From Pirellulaceae bacterium (GTDB lineage: Bacteria; Planctomycetota; Planctomycetia; Pirellulales; Pirellulaceae), in NCBI GenBank assembly GCA_028280445.1, contig JANQLU010000124.1, positions 1-64,000 on the forward strand: a stretch of 64,000 nt of DNA, given 5' to 3'. Shown in pieces: positions 53,533 to 63,384 of this stretch. The position numbers were made by a program, and so were the translations under genes. Below the pieces are notes generated by a model. The model did not search any database and was not told the DNA's origin. It saw only the letters and a program-made list of their open reading frames with translations. Numbering within the stretch: position 1 is the first letter of the stretch; the number at the start of each line of letters is the position of its first letter.

Positions 53533-56500
53533 ATGCTCATTTTCTTGAGAGCGGACTCGCGCGCGCTGACAGCGTTTTGGTCAACAGTATTTCTTGGTTT
53601 GGCGGCTAGCTTGCCAACTGCAGGAAGCGCTCAGATTTGGGTACAACAATTTGGGACAGCGGCCGACGATTCCAGCATCGATATCGGGTTTGACAATGCC
53701 GGGAGTCTGTTTGTTGCGGGACATACGGACGGCAATTTGGCCGGAGCCAATCTGGGATCGACTGACTTGTACCTGCAAAAATTCAGTTCCAATGGAAGTC
53801 TTTTGTGGCAACGACAATTCGGCACGGCATTTGAGGAGCGATCCGAGTTTGCTGGAATGACGGTCGATTCCTCAGGTAATCCAATCGTGACTTCGTCGAC
53901 TCAAGATCAACTGAATACGCTCGTCTATAAATATGATACTCATGGAAATCTGCAGTGGTCTGATAACTACGGTGGCGAGGGTTGGGAGTTTTCCCGTGAT
54001 GTAGTGACCGATACGTCGAACAACGTTTACCATTTGGGAGACATACGTTTTTCCGGGGCTGGCGGGACGCGTTTTTTTGCCAAATACAATGCCGCGGGGC
54101 AATTGCAATGGACAAAAGATTTCGGGGGCGCCGGAGGCAGTCCGCGTGCAATTGATATCGACTCAGTTGGAAATCTCTATGTCAGCGGTCAGGGCGCCGA
54201 AGGAACAAATAGTCATTGGGATTTGGGAACGATTGGAAAATACGATCAGAATGGAGACCAAGTCTGGGTTCGCGGCTTGGGTGAATATGGCGTTCGGGTC
54301 AGCAACAGTGTCGCGGTTGACAAATTCGGCAGCGTATTCGTTGTTGGAGAATCCAGCGGTCCGGTGACATCACTCCTTAAGTTTGACTCGGACGGCAATT
54401 TTCTTTGGCAGACCAGGTTCGGCGGTCATGATTATTTTGACTTGGGTCGTAATCTGCGCATCGTTCTCGATGAAAATGGTGATGCTTATGTTTCCGGTGA
54501 TACGATCGCGAGATTGACGGACGCGAGAAACCGCGGAAAAGAAATCATGATCAACAAAATTCGGAGCAACGGCGATCTGATTTGGACCACGCAATTTGGG
54601 ACGCGTCTGGACGAAACGAATACCGGTTTGGCCATTGATCAAAATGGTTCACTGGCGGTCAGTGGTTCGACATTGGGAAGTTTTGATGGCTTCCAAAACC
54701 AGGGAAATCTCGACTCGTTTATTGCAAAAATCAATGTGCCAGGAAGTGATTTTGATTCGCGCCAGACCTTTCTACAACATAACCCAACTGCATTGGTTGA
54801 AAGTTTTGAGAGTCTGCAAGTCGACAATCAACGCAACACAACGGGAATTTCATTTGACAGTTTTGAAATCCGGTCGATGTTGCAAATGGGAGTATTTGGA
54901 CAGATGCCCGATGGTTACGAAGGAACATTTGCCACCGACGGCGACAACTGGTTAGTATCGCCTGATGGAAGCCAGGTTCGATTTGATTTTGCCGACGATA
55001 TTGTTGCTTTTGGTGTTGAATTGACAGGTTTCGGCAATGAACCTTTGGAGTACAGCCTGACGGCGTTGGTCGAATACTCAGATGGTGATCGGTATCTTTT
55101 TTCACTGGCCGAGTGGGACAAGGTAGAACAACCGGACGATGCTTTTTTCTGGGGTATCGCTGCGGAGAATCGCTCGATACATAGAATCACTTTCAAATAC
55201 GGCAATGATACAATCGGTTTTGATCGAGTGTATCTCGTACATGCAGTACCAGAACCGAGCTTCGCCGTTTTGTTGCTTTGTTGCGCACCATTTGTTTTGT
55301 TGTTTCGACGAAAAACGGCAGCCGATAGCAAAACGACACAAGCCAAATTCCATCGCGATGTTGTCTGTCTCGACAACAAAATATTTTGCTTGAAAACAAA
55401 TTTTCCTTCACGAACACTGCCCTGCATTAGCACTAGCATTTTGACGGCAACTTTGTTTTTTTCGACCAGTCATTCATCCGCTCAGAACACCGTCTGGGAA
55501 CGGGTTATCGGCACATCAGGGATTGAAGGCTACACAAGTATCGTTGGAAACAATGCGGGTGAGGTTTATATCGGTGGCAGTACGACGGGGAGTATCGAGG
55601 GTACGAATTTTGGTAATCAATCAGCAACGCAGTCGACTTACGATCAATTCGTCACCAAATATGATGACGCGGGAAATGTGTTGTGGACGCAGCAGTTTGG
55701 GTGGGCAGGAAATGACTTCATTCGACAAATTGCGTTGGACAAATCAGAGAATTTGTTTGTCGGTGGAACTCGAAGCAACTATTCACAGGGAACCGTTAGC
55801 AAATTTGACCGTTTTGGTAACAACCTCTGGACGCAAAGCATTTTGAACACAAACCCAATCGCCAGCGGTTCTGTAATCGTCACTGGTGTTGCAGACGATT
55901 CCACGGGTGGAGTTTTTGCGTTGGGCACGATAAATCGCGATGATATATTTTTGACGCGGTTTGACACCAATGGAAATCAACTGTGGACTTGGCAAATCGG
56001 AAACTATGGAGCCGATACTAGCGGCGAGATCGTTCCAGATTCGCAAGGCAACGTCATCATTTCCGGATGGACCAGGAGTGGATTGTTTCAACAAAACGCA
56101 ACCACCACCGAAGGTTTTATTGCCAAAGTGGATTCGAGCGGAAGCATCGTATGGCAAAATCAATGGGGTACCGATCGACACACGTATCCCTATGACATTG
56201 CACTGGACGGACAAGGCAATTCGGTCGTCGTCGGAAACAAAACGGCAACTGAGTTTTTCTTGACCAAGTTTGATGATTCCGGAAATTTGCTATGGGAAAA
56301 AACAGTGCAGAATGACGACGGTATTGTTGGCGCCGGCGTTTGGGCTGATGCAGATGGCAAAATCTATGTCGCCGGTTCAGCGACTGGAGATGTAGGAGGA
56401 ATTACAAACGATGGAATTGACGATGTGCTGTACTATGAATTTGATCCTCAAGGTGAAATCGTCCAGACAATGCTATTCGAAAATTCTGATCTCGATTTTG

Positions 56501-56670
56501 CGGTCGATATTTGGGGTGATGGCAACGGCAAATTGTTCCTGGCAGGTCAGCGAAACCGAGATGCGTTGGTGATGGCTTTGGCCGTGCCAGAACCTGGCTC
56601 GCACCTAATTTTGCTGTCTGCTGTGGTGGGTTTATTTTTACGACGTCGGCGAAGTGCTAGAAGATTTTGA
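53533..56670 (+). CDS. Two fused PEP-CTERM proteins with SBBP-type beta-propeller repeats
   Basis: A 1045-residue protein. The N-terminal module has a signal peptide (TAFWSTVFLGLAASLPTAGSA), SBBP-like beta-propeller repeats (e.g. LYLQKFSSNGSLLWQRQFG, and many WxxQFG strands) and its own PEP-CTERM anchor (VPEPSFAVLLL plus RRK) at about residue 572. At residues 620-650 a second signal-like segment (TSILTATLFFSTSHSSAQ) starts a further propeller. It ends with a second PEP-CTERM (VPEPGSHLILL, RRRRSARRF) from residue 1018. This looks like two PEP-CTERM genes joined through loss of a stop codon. The start is ATG 53533. Such proteins are sorted via the exosortase/EpsH system. Confidence 0.85.
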   Translation: MLIFLRADSRALTAFWSTVFLGLAASLPTAGSAQIWVQQFGTAADDSSIDIGFDNAGSLFVAGHTDGNLAGANLGSTDLYLQKFSSNGSLLWQRQFGTAFEERSEFAGMTVDSSGNPIVTSSTQDQLNTLVYKYDTHGNLQWSDNYGGEGWEFSRDVVTDTSNNVYHLGDIRFSGAGGTRFFAKYNAAGQLQWTKDFGGAGGSPRAIDIDSVGNLYVSGQGAEGTNSHWDLGTIGKYDQNGDQVWVRGLGEYGVRVSNSVAVDKFGSVFVVGESSGPVTSLLKFDSDGNFLWQTRFGGHDYFDLGRNLRIVLDENGDAYVSGDTIARLTDARNRGKEIMINKIRSNGDLIWTTQFGTRLDETNTGLAIDQNGSLAVSGSTLGSFDGFQNQGNLDSFIAKINVPGSDFDSRQTFLQHNPTALVESFESLQVDNQRNTTGISFDSFEIRSMLQMGVFGQMPDGYEGTFATDGDNWLVSPDGSQVRFDFADDIVAFGVELTGFGNEPLEYSLTALVEYSDGDRYLFSLAEWDKVEQPDDAFFWGIAAENRSIHRITFKYGNDTIGFDRVYLVHAVPEPSFAVLLLCCAPFVLLFRRKTAADSKTTQAKFHRDVVCLDNKIFCLKTNFPSRTLPCISTSILTATLFFSTSHSSAQNTVWERVIGTSGIEGYTSIVGNNAGEVYIGGSTTGSIEGTNFGNQSATQSTYDQFVTKYDDAGNVLWTQQFGWAGNDFIRQIALDKSENLFVGGTRSNYSQGTVSKFDRFGNNLWTQSILNTNPIASGSVIVTGVADDSTGGVFALGTINRDDIFLTRFDTNGNQLWTWQIGNYGADTSGEIVPDSQGNVIISGWTRSGLFQQNATTTEGFIAKVDSSGSIVWQNQWGTDRHTYPYDIALDGQGNSVVVGNKTATEFFLTKFDDSGNLLWEKTVQNDDGIVGAGVWADADGKIYVAGSATGDVGGITNDGIDDVLYYEFDPQGEIVQTMLFENSDLDFAVDIWGDGNGKLFLAGQRNRDALVMALAVPEPGSHLILLSAVVGLFLRRRRSARRF

Positions 56671-56884
56671 CGCATTGAAATACCGTATTTTGAAATTCCG
56701 CAAAGGCGTGTTTGAAACGTGTTTTTTCACTCTAGAACATGAAAAACGGCGCATTGTAAACCGCAAATGGGCGAAACAGCTGCAACTGGCTGCTGCACAA
56801 TTGCCGCTATCGTTTGACGGATATTTGTGACACCGTTAATCTTTCGAAGTCGAACTTGCAAACATTCTTCGTCGATTTTCAGGC

Positions 56885-57976
56885 ATGGCCAACAAGAAAT
56901 ACAAACGCCTCGTCATCAAGATTGGCTCAAATGTCTTGGCACTTGATTCGGGATTGCCGGATTTAAAAAGGTTCGAGCAGCTGACGGCGCAGATTGCTTC
57001 ATTAAAAGATCAAGGGACGGAAGTCATCATCGTTTCTTCTGGGGCTGTGGCCGCAGGCAGAAGCGTGATTGAGCTGACCGAGCAAATGGATACGATCTCT
57101 CGACGCCAAATCCTGGCTTCGATCGGACAGGTGAAATTGATGGGGATCTACCATGAATGCTTTGGTAGAAAACAGCATGTCTGCTCTCAAGTCCTGGTCA
57201 CCAAGGAAGATTTCAGAACTCGGCAACACTACCTGAATATGAAAAATTGCCTAGAGGCGTTGTTGAAAAACGGTGTCATTCCGATTGTCAATGAAAACGA
57301 TGTGATTTCTGTCACCGAGTTGATGTTCACCGACAATGACGAGCTGTCGGGACTTGTCGCGTCGATGCTCAACGTCGATGCGCTGTTGATTTTGAGTAAT
57401 GTCGACGGAATTTTTACCGGCCATCCGGACGAAGCGGATTCGAAACTCGTTACTGAATTTCATGATGACCGGAACGAACTCGAAGATTACGTCGTTTGTG
57501 TCAAGTCGAATTTTGGTCGCGGAGGGATGCTAACTAAGGCGAATACGGCGCTGAAAATCTCTCGGCTGGGCATCGATGTGTTTATTGGAAATGGTTCGCG
57601 AAACGGCGTTGTCGCCGACCTGTTGGAACGGCGCACGGGAACGTATTTCGCTGCCAACGCTCAGACTCCGTCGGATGTCAAGAAATGGGTGGCACAGTCC
57701 GAAGATTTTTCCAAGGGGCGCGTGATCATCAATGGCGGAGCGAAAACAGCGTTGACGTCGGAAAAAGCCACGAGCTTGTTGCCCGTGGGAATCAACGAAG
57801 TTCAAGGTTCGTTTCGAAAAGGAGATATCATTCAGATTCTAGACGAATCTCAACAACTGATTGGTTTGGGAATGGCCAAATACGATTCCGACCAAGCCAA
57901 GAATTTAATTGGCAAAAACGGAAACCCGCCGCTGGTACACTATGATTATTTGTTCTTGAATCAGACGGAAAATTAG
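56885..57976 (+). CDS. proB: ProB, glutamate 5-kinase with PUA domain
   Basis: A 363-residue glutamate 5-kinase that phosphorylates glutamate in proline synthesis. The amino-acid-kinase domain has KIGSNVLALDSG, VSSGAVAAGRSVI, FRTRQHYLNMKN, VNENDVISV and FTDNDELSGLVASM. A C-terminal PUA domain (about 275-363) is present, as in the long form. It precedes proA by 23 bases, with the RBS AGGAGGG for proA. The enzyme product feeds directly to ProA. Confidence 0.93.
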   Translation: MANKKYKRLVIKIGSNVLALDSGLPDLKRFEQLTAQIASLKDQGTEVIIVSSGAVAAGRSVIELTEQMDTISRRQILASIGQVKLMGIYHECFGRKQHVCSQVLVTKEDFRTRQHYLNMKNCLEALLKNGVIPIVNENDVISVTELMFTDNDELSGLVASMLNVDALLILSNVDGIFTGHPDEADSKLVTEFHDDRNELEDYVVCVKSNFGRGGMLTKANTALKISRLGIDVFIGNGSRNGVVADLLERRTGTYFAANAQTPSDVKKWVAQSEDFSKGRVIINGGAKTALTSEKATSLLPVGINEVQGSFRKGDIIQILDESQQLIGLGMAKYDSDQAKNLIGKNGNPPLVHYDYLFLNQTEN

Positions 57977-57999
57977 ACAGGAGGGACCCCAAAATATCA

Positions 58000-59250
58000 A
58001 TGGAATCAACATCGAAGTTTCAATCCGTGCGTCGGGCGAGTCAGAAATTGGTTCGCTTGCCTGTCGAGCAAATTGATCTCGTTTTAAATGAACTTGCTCA
58101 AGCGACGCGCCAGCGGAAGGCAGATTTGTTGTCCGCCAATCAGTCCGACCTGTATCGAATGGATTCTAACGATCCGAAATATGATCGTTTAAAGTTGACG
58201 CCAGAAAGAATCGATGACATTGCTAACGATATTGCGAAGGTTGCTGGGCTGGATTGTCCCATTGGTGAAACACTGGAACACCGGATCCTGGAAAACGGTT
58301 TAGATCTGGCCAAAATTCGAGTTCCGTTAGGAGTCGTTGGGATTATCTACGAAGCGCGGCCCAATGTTTCGTTTGACGTGTTTTCGCTTTGTCTAAAAAC
58401 TAAAAACGCCTGTGTTTTAAAAGGTGGCAGCGACGCTGAGTTTTCGAATCGGGCAATTGTGTCATTGATTCATGAGGTGCTGGATAAATTCGAAATCGAT
58501 CGAAATGTTGTTCATTTGTTGCCAGCAGATCGGCAAGCGGCGAGTGATTTACTCCATGCCGTCGGCGATGTCGATTTGATCATTCCACGGGGAAGTCAGA
58601 ATCTGATCAATTTTGTGCGAGAAAATTCGCAGGTGCCGGTCATTGAAACGGGGGCTGGGATCGTGCATGTCTATTTCGACAAAAGCGGTGATTTGGCTAA
58701 AGGACAGCAGATTGTTTGCAACTCGAAAACTCGAAGAGCCAGTGTTTGCAATGCGTTGGATTGTTTGTTGATTCATCGTGATCGACTTGAGTGTTTGCCA
58801 GCCATTGCAGAGCCATTGGCGGAAAAAAATACGACGATTTACGCTGATGATCAGGCCGAGTCCGTGCTCGAAAACGCGTATCCAGTGGAGTTGCTTCATC
58901 CCGCATTGAACGAACATTTCGGAACCGAATTTTTATCCAACAAACTTGCGATCAAAACCGTCGCGAATATCGACGAGGCTTTGCAACACATTGCGGAATA
59001 CAGTTCCCGACACAGCGAGGCAATTGTTGCAGAAGACAATCGCGCGATTGAGACATTTCTGGAAATCGTTGATGCAGCAGCCGTGTATGCAAACACTTCG
59101 ACGGCATTTACCGACGGAGCCCAATTCGGCATGGGTGCGGAAATCGGTATCAGCACGCAAAAATTACACGCTCGCGGGCCGATGGCGCTCAATGAGATGA
59201 CCACTTACAAGTGGGTCATTCGGGGAACGGGACAAATTCGGAATCCGTAA
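58000..59250 (+). CDS. proA: ProA, gamma-glutamyl phosphate reductase
   Basis: A 416-residue member of the aldehyde dehydrogenase superfamily that reduces gamma-glutamyl phosphate to the semialdehyde with NADPH. Family motifs seen are VPLGVVGIIYEARPNVSFDV, LKGGSDAEFSN, IPRGSQNLINFVRE and the catalytic Cys in RRASVCNALDCLLI. It ends LNEMTTYKWVIRGTGQIR as expected. It starts at ATG 58000 after AGGAGGG and forms an operon with proB. Length is usual for the family. Confidence 0.95.
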   Translation: MESTSKFQSVRRASQKLVRLPVEQIDLVLNELAQATRQRKADLLSANQSDLYRMDSNDPKYDRLKLTPERIDDIANDIAKVAGLDCPIGETLEHRILENGLDLAKIRVPLGVVGIIYEARPNVSFDVFSLCLKTKNACVLKGGSDAEFSNRAIVSLIHEVLDKFEIDRNVVHLLPADRQAASDLLHAVGDVDLIIPRGSQNLINFVRENSQVPVIETGAGIVHVYFDKSGDLAKGQQIVCNSKTRRASVCNALDCLLIHRDRLECLPAIAEPLAEKNTTIYADDQAESVLENAYPVELLHPALNEHFGTEFLSNKLAIKTVANIDEALQHIAEYSSRHSEAIVAEDNRAIETFLEIVDAAAVYANTSTAFTDGAQFGMGAEIGISTQKLHARGPMALNEMTTYKWVIRGTGQIRNP

Positions 59251-59351
59251 AGTCAGTCGCAAGTTATAAGGGAAAAGAGATTGTCAAACTTATTCGACTA
59301 GTACACTGGCAGAGCCAGTGTCACGCAAAAAGCGGGCGAGTGCGCAATAAA

Positions 59352-59384
59352 AAAGCTCGCAACGTGATTGACGTTGCGAGCTTT
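59352..59384 (-). terminator. Rho-independent terminator of the rRNA transcript
   Basis: A 14-bp perfect stem (AAAGCTCGCAACGT and complement) with the 5-base loop GATTG. On the minus strand it is followed by a T run (TTTTTATTG), directly after the 5S gene. An additional short palindrome CACTGGCAGAGCCAGTG lies at 59303-59319. Confidence 0.9.
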
Positions 59385-59391
59385 ATAAATA

Positions 59392-59498
<107 letters not shown>

Positions 59499-60039
59499 AA
59501 GAAGTGTCGCCGGCCTATTCGCCCGGCGCCACTCGATGTTCTTCGACATGGTATGTGAATTGACGACTTTCGTCATATTGTTGTGCCATTGTTCATAGCG
59601 AAATTGATTGCGATTGAAGCAATCTTGATCAACAACATTTCGAGTGATGCACTCGTCCCGTGTGGGATTTTTTAATAACGCTTGTTCGACACAAATACCG
59701 ATTAACTTTCTCCAGGTTCTTGGAAGAACCTTTCGAAAGGCCTGGATATATGTGGTCAAGCTTTCGTCCGTTAGTATCAGTAAGCTGAACACATTACTGT
59801 GCTTACACATCTGACCTATCAACCTCATCGTCTTTGAGGGGACTCTCGCAGTAAACTGCTACGAAACCTTATCTCAGGGAGGGCTTCACGCTTAGATGCT
59901 TTCAGCGTTTATCCTTTCCGAACTTAGCTATCCAGCCGTGCCACTAGCGTGACAACTGGTACACCAGAGGTCCGTCCATCCAAATCCTCTCGTACTAAAG
60001 ATGAACCCCTTCAAGTTTCGTACGCCCACGGCAGATAGG

Positions 60040-60074
<35 letters not shown>

Positions 60075-60123
60075 ACGTACCACTTTCATTGGCGAACAGC
60101 CAAACCCTTGGGAGCTTCTTCAC

Positions 60124-60161
<38 letters not shown>

Positions 60162-60188
60162 GCATCGCCGCTATGGACGCTCGGATGC

Positions 60189-60221
<33 letters not shown>

Positions 60222-60367
60222 TGATGAGCTATGGCCCTTCCATTCGGAACCACAGGATCACTAAGACCGACTTTCGTCCCTGCTCGACTTATGGGTCTCG
60301 CAGTTAAGCACACTTCTACCTTTGCGCTCGACGCGTGATTGCCAACCACGCTGAGTGTACCTTTGTA

Positions 60368-60427
<60 letters not shown>

Positions 60428-60603
60428 GTTGCCTGGATTCACAGGTCAACGTTAGAACTAAAGCATAGCCAGGCTGGTATTTCAAGGTTGACTCCTTCGA
60501 CACTGGCGTGCCGATCTCACAGTCTCCCAGCTATCCTACACAAGATATACCTCAGCCCAATATCAGCCTACAGTAAAGGTTCACGGGGTCTTTCCGTCTA
60601 ACC

Positions 60604-60648
<45 letters not shown>

Positions 60649-60699
60649 GTGGTTGAGACAGTGCTTCTGTCGTTACGCCTTTCATGCAGGTCGGAACTT

Positions 60700-61465
60700 C
60701 GTGTAATTCCACAGTTTCCTGTGGCACAGACTATACCTTCACCTGTTCAAAAACGAGTTGAGAATCTCGTCTTCGGAATATTTCCGTTTGCCTGAAGGAT
60801 TCATTTGAGTTGCCAACCGAACAATCCTGGTTAAACCTTCAATTTCGAGGTGTTGTTTGTCCAGGACAAGACAACAAATCTGATCGAACAATTCAACTTC
60901 ATGCTTTTTTGAGCTAAGCAGAGGATATTCGCGAAAGTGTGGCAACACTTTACTAGTTAAATCTTCAATTCGTCGAACTTCAAACTTCAGTGTTTTGTCA
61001 CTTCGGTCGGGACGAATTGATCCACAATCCCAAAGTTCCTGAATTTTGTACAGCAGTTCAGCGCGGTCATGATTTTGACTGACTGAAAAACTGGGACGGA
61101 CTTCCCAACCAAACCTGTGTCGTTTGCTGGGTGTAAAAGAGACACAAAAGCATTCCTTCTCCGTCGACAAATCCAGAAATATAAGATTGAAGATTCATGG
61201 CAAAGATCAGGGCCGGCGTTTTAGCAAGTGTTTCCACTCACTCCAGAGATCTCACTCTCTGAGTCGTTACAGGGATTCTTTGTCCTCACGAACAAAGATC
61301 TTACCCTCGGTATTACCCTCGTCAAAAGTCGAATGCAAAAAAGTTGAAAACAACAATGCGTACGACAAATACGTTAGGGCTTCACCGATTTGAGCCGGAA
61401 CATGATACGGGATCACTCCCGCAGTGGGCAAATTTTTTGATTTCGCAATGAAATCAACTTGTCTT
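60700..61465 (-). other. Group I intron at position L1951 in 23S rRNA
   Basis: The 5' exon ends ...CTTGTCGGGT and the 3' exon begins AAGTTCCGACC, i.e. after U1951 (E. coli numbering); the last intron base is G (omega-G). The internal guide sequence AATTTGCCC (61434-61426 on the minus strand) pairs its GCCC with exon GGGU, with a G-U at the splice site, and its AATTT with exon AAGUU (P10). The S element GGTATAGTCTG (60727-60739) and an R-like AACGACTC (61261-61270) form P7. A CCACAG-GAAA-CTGTGG hairpin (60724-60709) looks like P9 with a GNRA loop. The P1 loop holds an 8-bp hairpin (61437-61457). Length 766 nt. Confidence 0.88.
60739..61198 (-). pseudogene. LAGLIDADG homing endonuclease, I-CreI type, frameshifted
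   Basis: The reading frame from ATG at 61198 encodes MNLQSYISGFVDGEG, which contains the LAGLIDADG motif (ISGFVDGEG). At 61153 one extra A shifts the frame; the family sequence resumes in the next frame at 61152 (CFCVSFTPSKRHRFGWEVRP, FSVSQNHDRAELLYKI) and ends at a TGA at 60739. Repaired length is about 152 residues, like I-CreI-type single-motif enzymes of the 23S introns. The gene lies between the R and S elements of the intron, in the P8 loop as usual. Either an inactive gene, a programmed frameshift, or a sequencing error. Confidence 0.82.
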
Positions 61466-61479
61466 ACCCGACAAGGAAC

Positions 61480-61530
<51 letters not shown>

Positions 61531-61711
61531 GTCGAGAGCTTCGCCCGAGGGCTAACCCGCTTCCTTAACCTACCGGCACCGGGCAGGCGTCAGTCTCTAT
61601 ACATCCACTTACGTGTTCGCAGAGACCTGTGTTTTTGATAAACAGTCGCAGAAGCCGATTTACTGTGGCCTCCAGCAGCGTGAACCACCAGAGGCACCCC
61701 TTATCGCGAAC

Positions 61712-61743
<32 letters not shown>

Positions 61744-62095
61744 CCGTTCTCCCGAGCGCCTTAGTCTTCTCGACCCGCCTACCTGTGTCAGTTTTAGTAC
61801 GGTCAATTTGCTTCAAAACTTAGAAGCTTTTCTTGGACAACCTTCCAATGACTTCCCGGTCATAAGCCAGTCGGTCTAGGCCTTGTATTATGCGGGTCTT
61901 TTAGCCCCCGCCAACTCAGCTTTCGCCACGGACATTTCTAATCGTACCGCTCATATTCTGGTTGCCGTCCCTCCATCGCTCCACAAATTGGGGCAGGAAT
62001 GTTGACCTGCTATCCATCGTCTACGCCTTTCGGCCTCAACTTAGGTACCGCCTAACCCTGGGCGGAATTGCCTTCCCCAGGAAACCTTAGGCTTT

Positions 62096-62133
<38 letters not shown>

Positions 62134-62569
62134 TCCGGCATAATCACCTGTATGGCCCGCGACCGGTCGTTTCCGTCCGGCTTGTATCTGCCATACAGCG
62201 CTCTTCTACCGCTCGTTATTACTAACGAACCCGTGGCTTCGGTTTCATGCTTACTCCCGTTCATTATCGGCGCAAAACTGCTCGACTAGTAAGCTGTTAC
62301 GCACTTTTTAAATGGTGGCTGCTTCTAAGCCAACATCCTAGCTGTCTCAGCAGTTTAACTTCCTTAGTGACTTAGCATGAATTCGGGACCTTAGCCGACG
62401 ATCTGGGTTGTTTCCCTTTCGACCACGAAGCTTATCCCCCGTGGACTGACTCCCGTGATAGTTTTACCGGTATTCGGAGTTTGGTTCGGTGAGGTACCCC
62501 GGGAAGGGCCCCCAGCCGATTCAGTATCTCTACCCCCGGTAAATAGTGGCACGAGGCTATCCCTCAAGA

Positions 62570-62612
<43 letters not shown>

Positions 62613-62678
62613 CACTCCTCCCCACAGGTCATCCCCTCATTTTTCAACATAAGTGGGTTCGGTCCTCCACGCAGTATA

Positions 62679-62711
<33 letters not shown>

Positions 62712-63181
62712 CAGGTTTCGCGTCTACCGCATACGACAAATCGCGCTATTAACACTCGGTTTCCCTCTGGCTCCAGCCCGTAAGGCCTTAACCGAGCCGC
62801 ATACGATAACTCGCCGGATCATTATGCAAAAGGCACGCCGTCACACTGAACGAATCATAGTGCTCCGACCGCTTGTAAGCGTATGGTTTCAGGTTCTTTC
62901 CCTCCCCTAGACGGGGTTCTTTTCATCTTTCACTCACGCTACTGAGTTCACTATCGGTCATTAGAGAGTATTTAGCCTTGCGGGATGGGCCCCGCAGATT
63001 CAGTCCAGGTTTCACGTGACTGGACCTACTCAGGAACCACTCGAGAGGTTCTAAGTTTTCGTGTACGGGACTCTCACCCTCTGTGGTGGGCCGTTCCAAA
63101 CCCTTCCACTAACTAGAACTTTGTGACTCTCATGTGAATGGCCCTACAACCCCTCAAGGGAAACCCTTGAGGTTTGGGCTG

Positions 63182-63213
<32 letters not shown>

Positions 63214-63384
63214 GATTTTTCTTTCTTCTCCTCTGGGTACTTAGATGTTTCAGTTCTCCAGGTTAGCTACAGGAATCTCGGGATCAACGTCCGTTTGTCG
63301 ACTACTCCAAGCTTATCGCAGACTTCCACGCCTTTAAGCCTTCTAATGCCAAGACATCCCCCATACGCCCTTAATAGCTTGACC

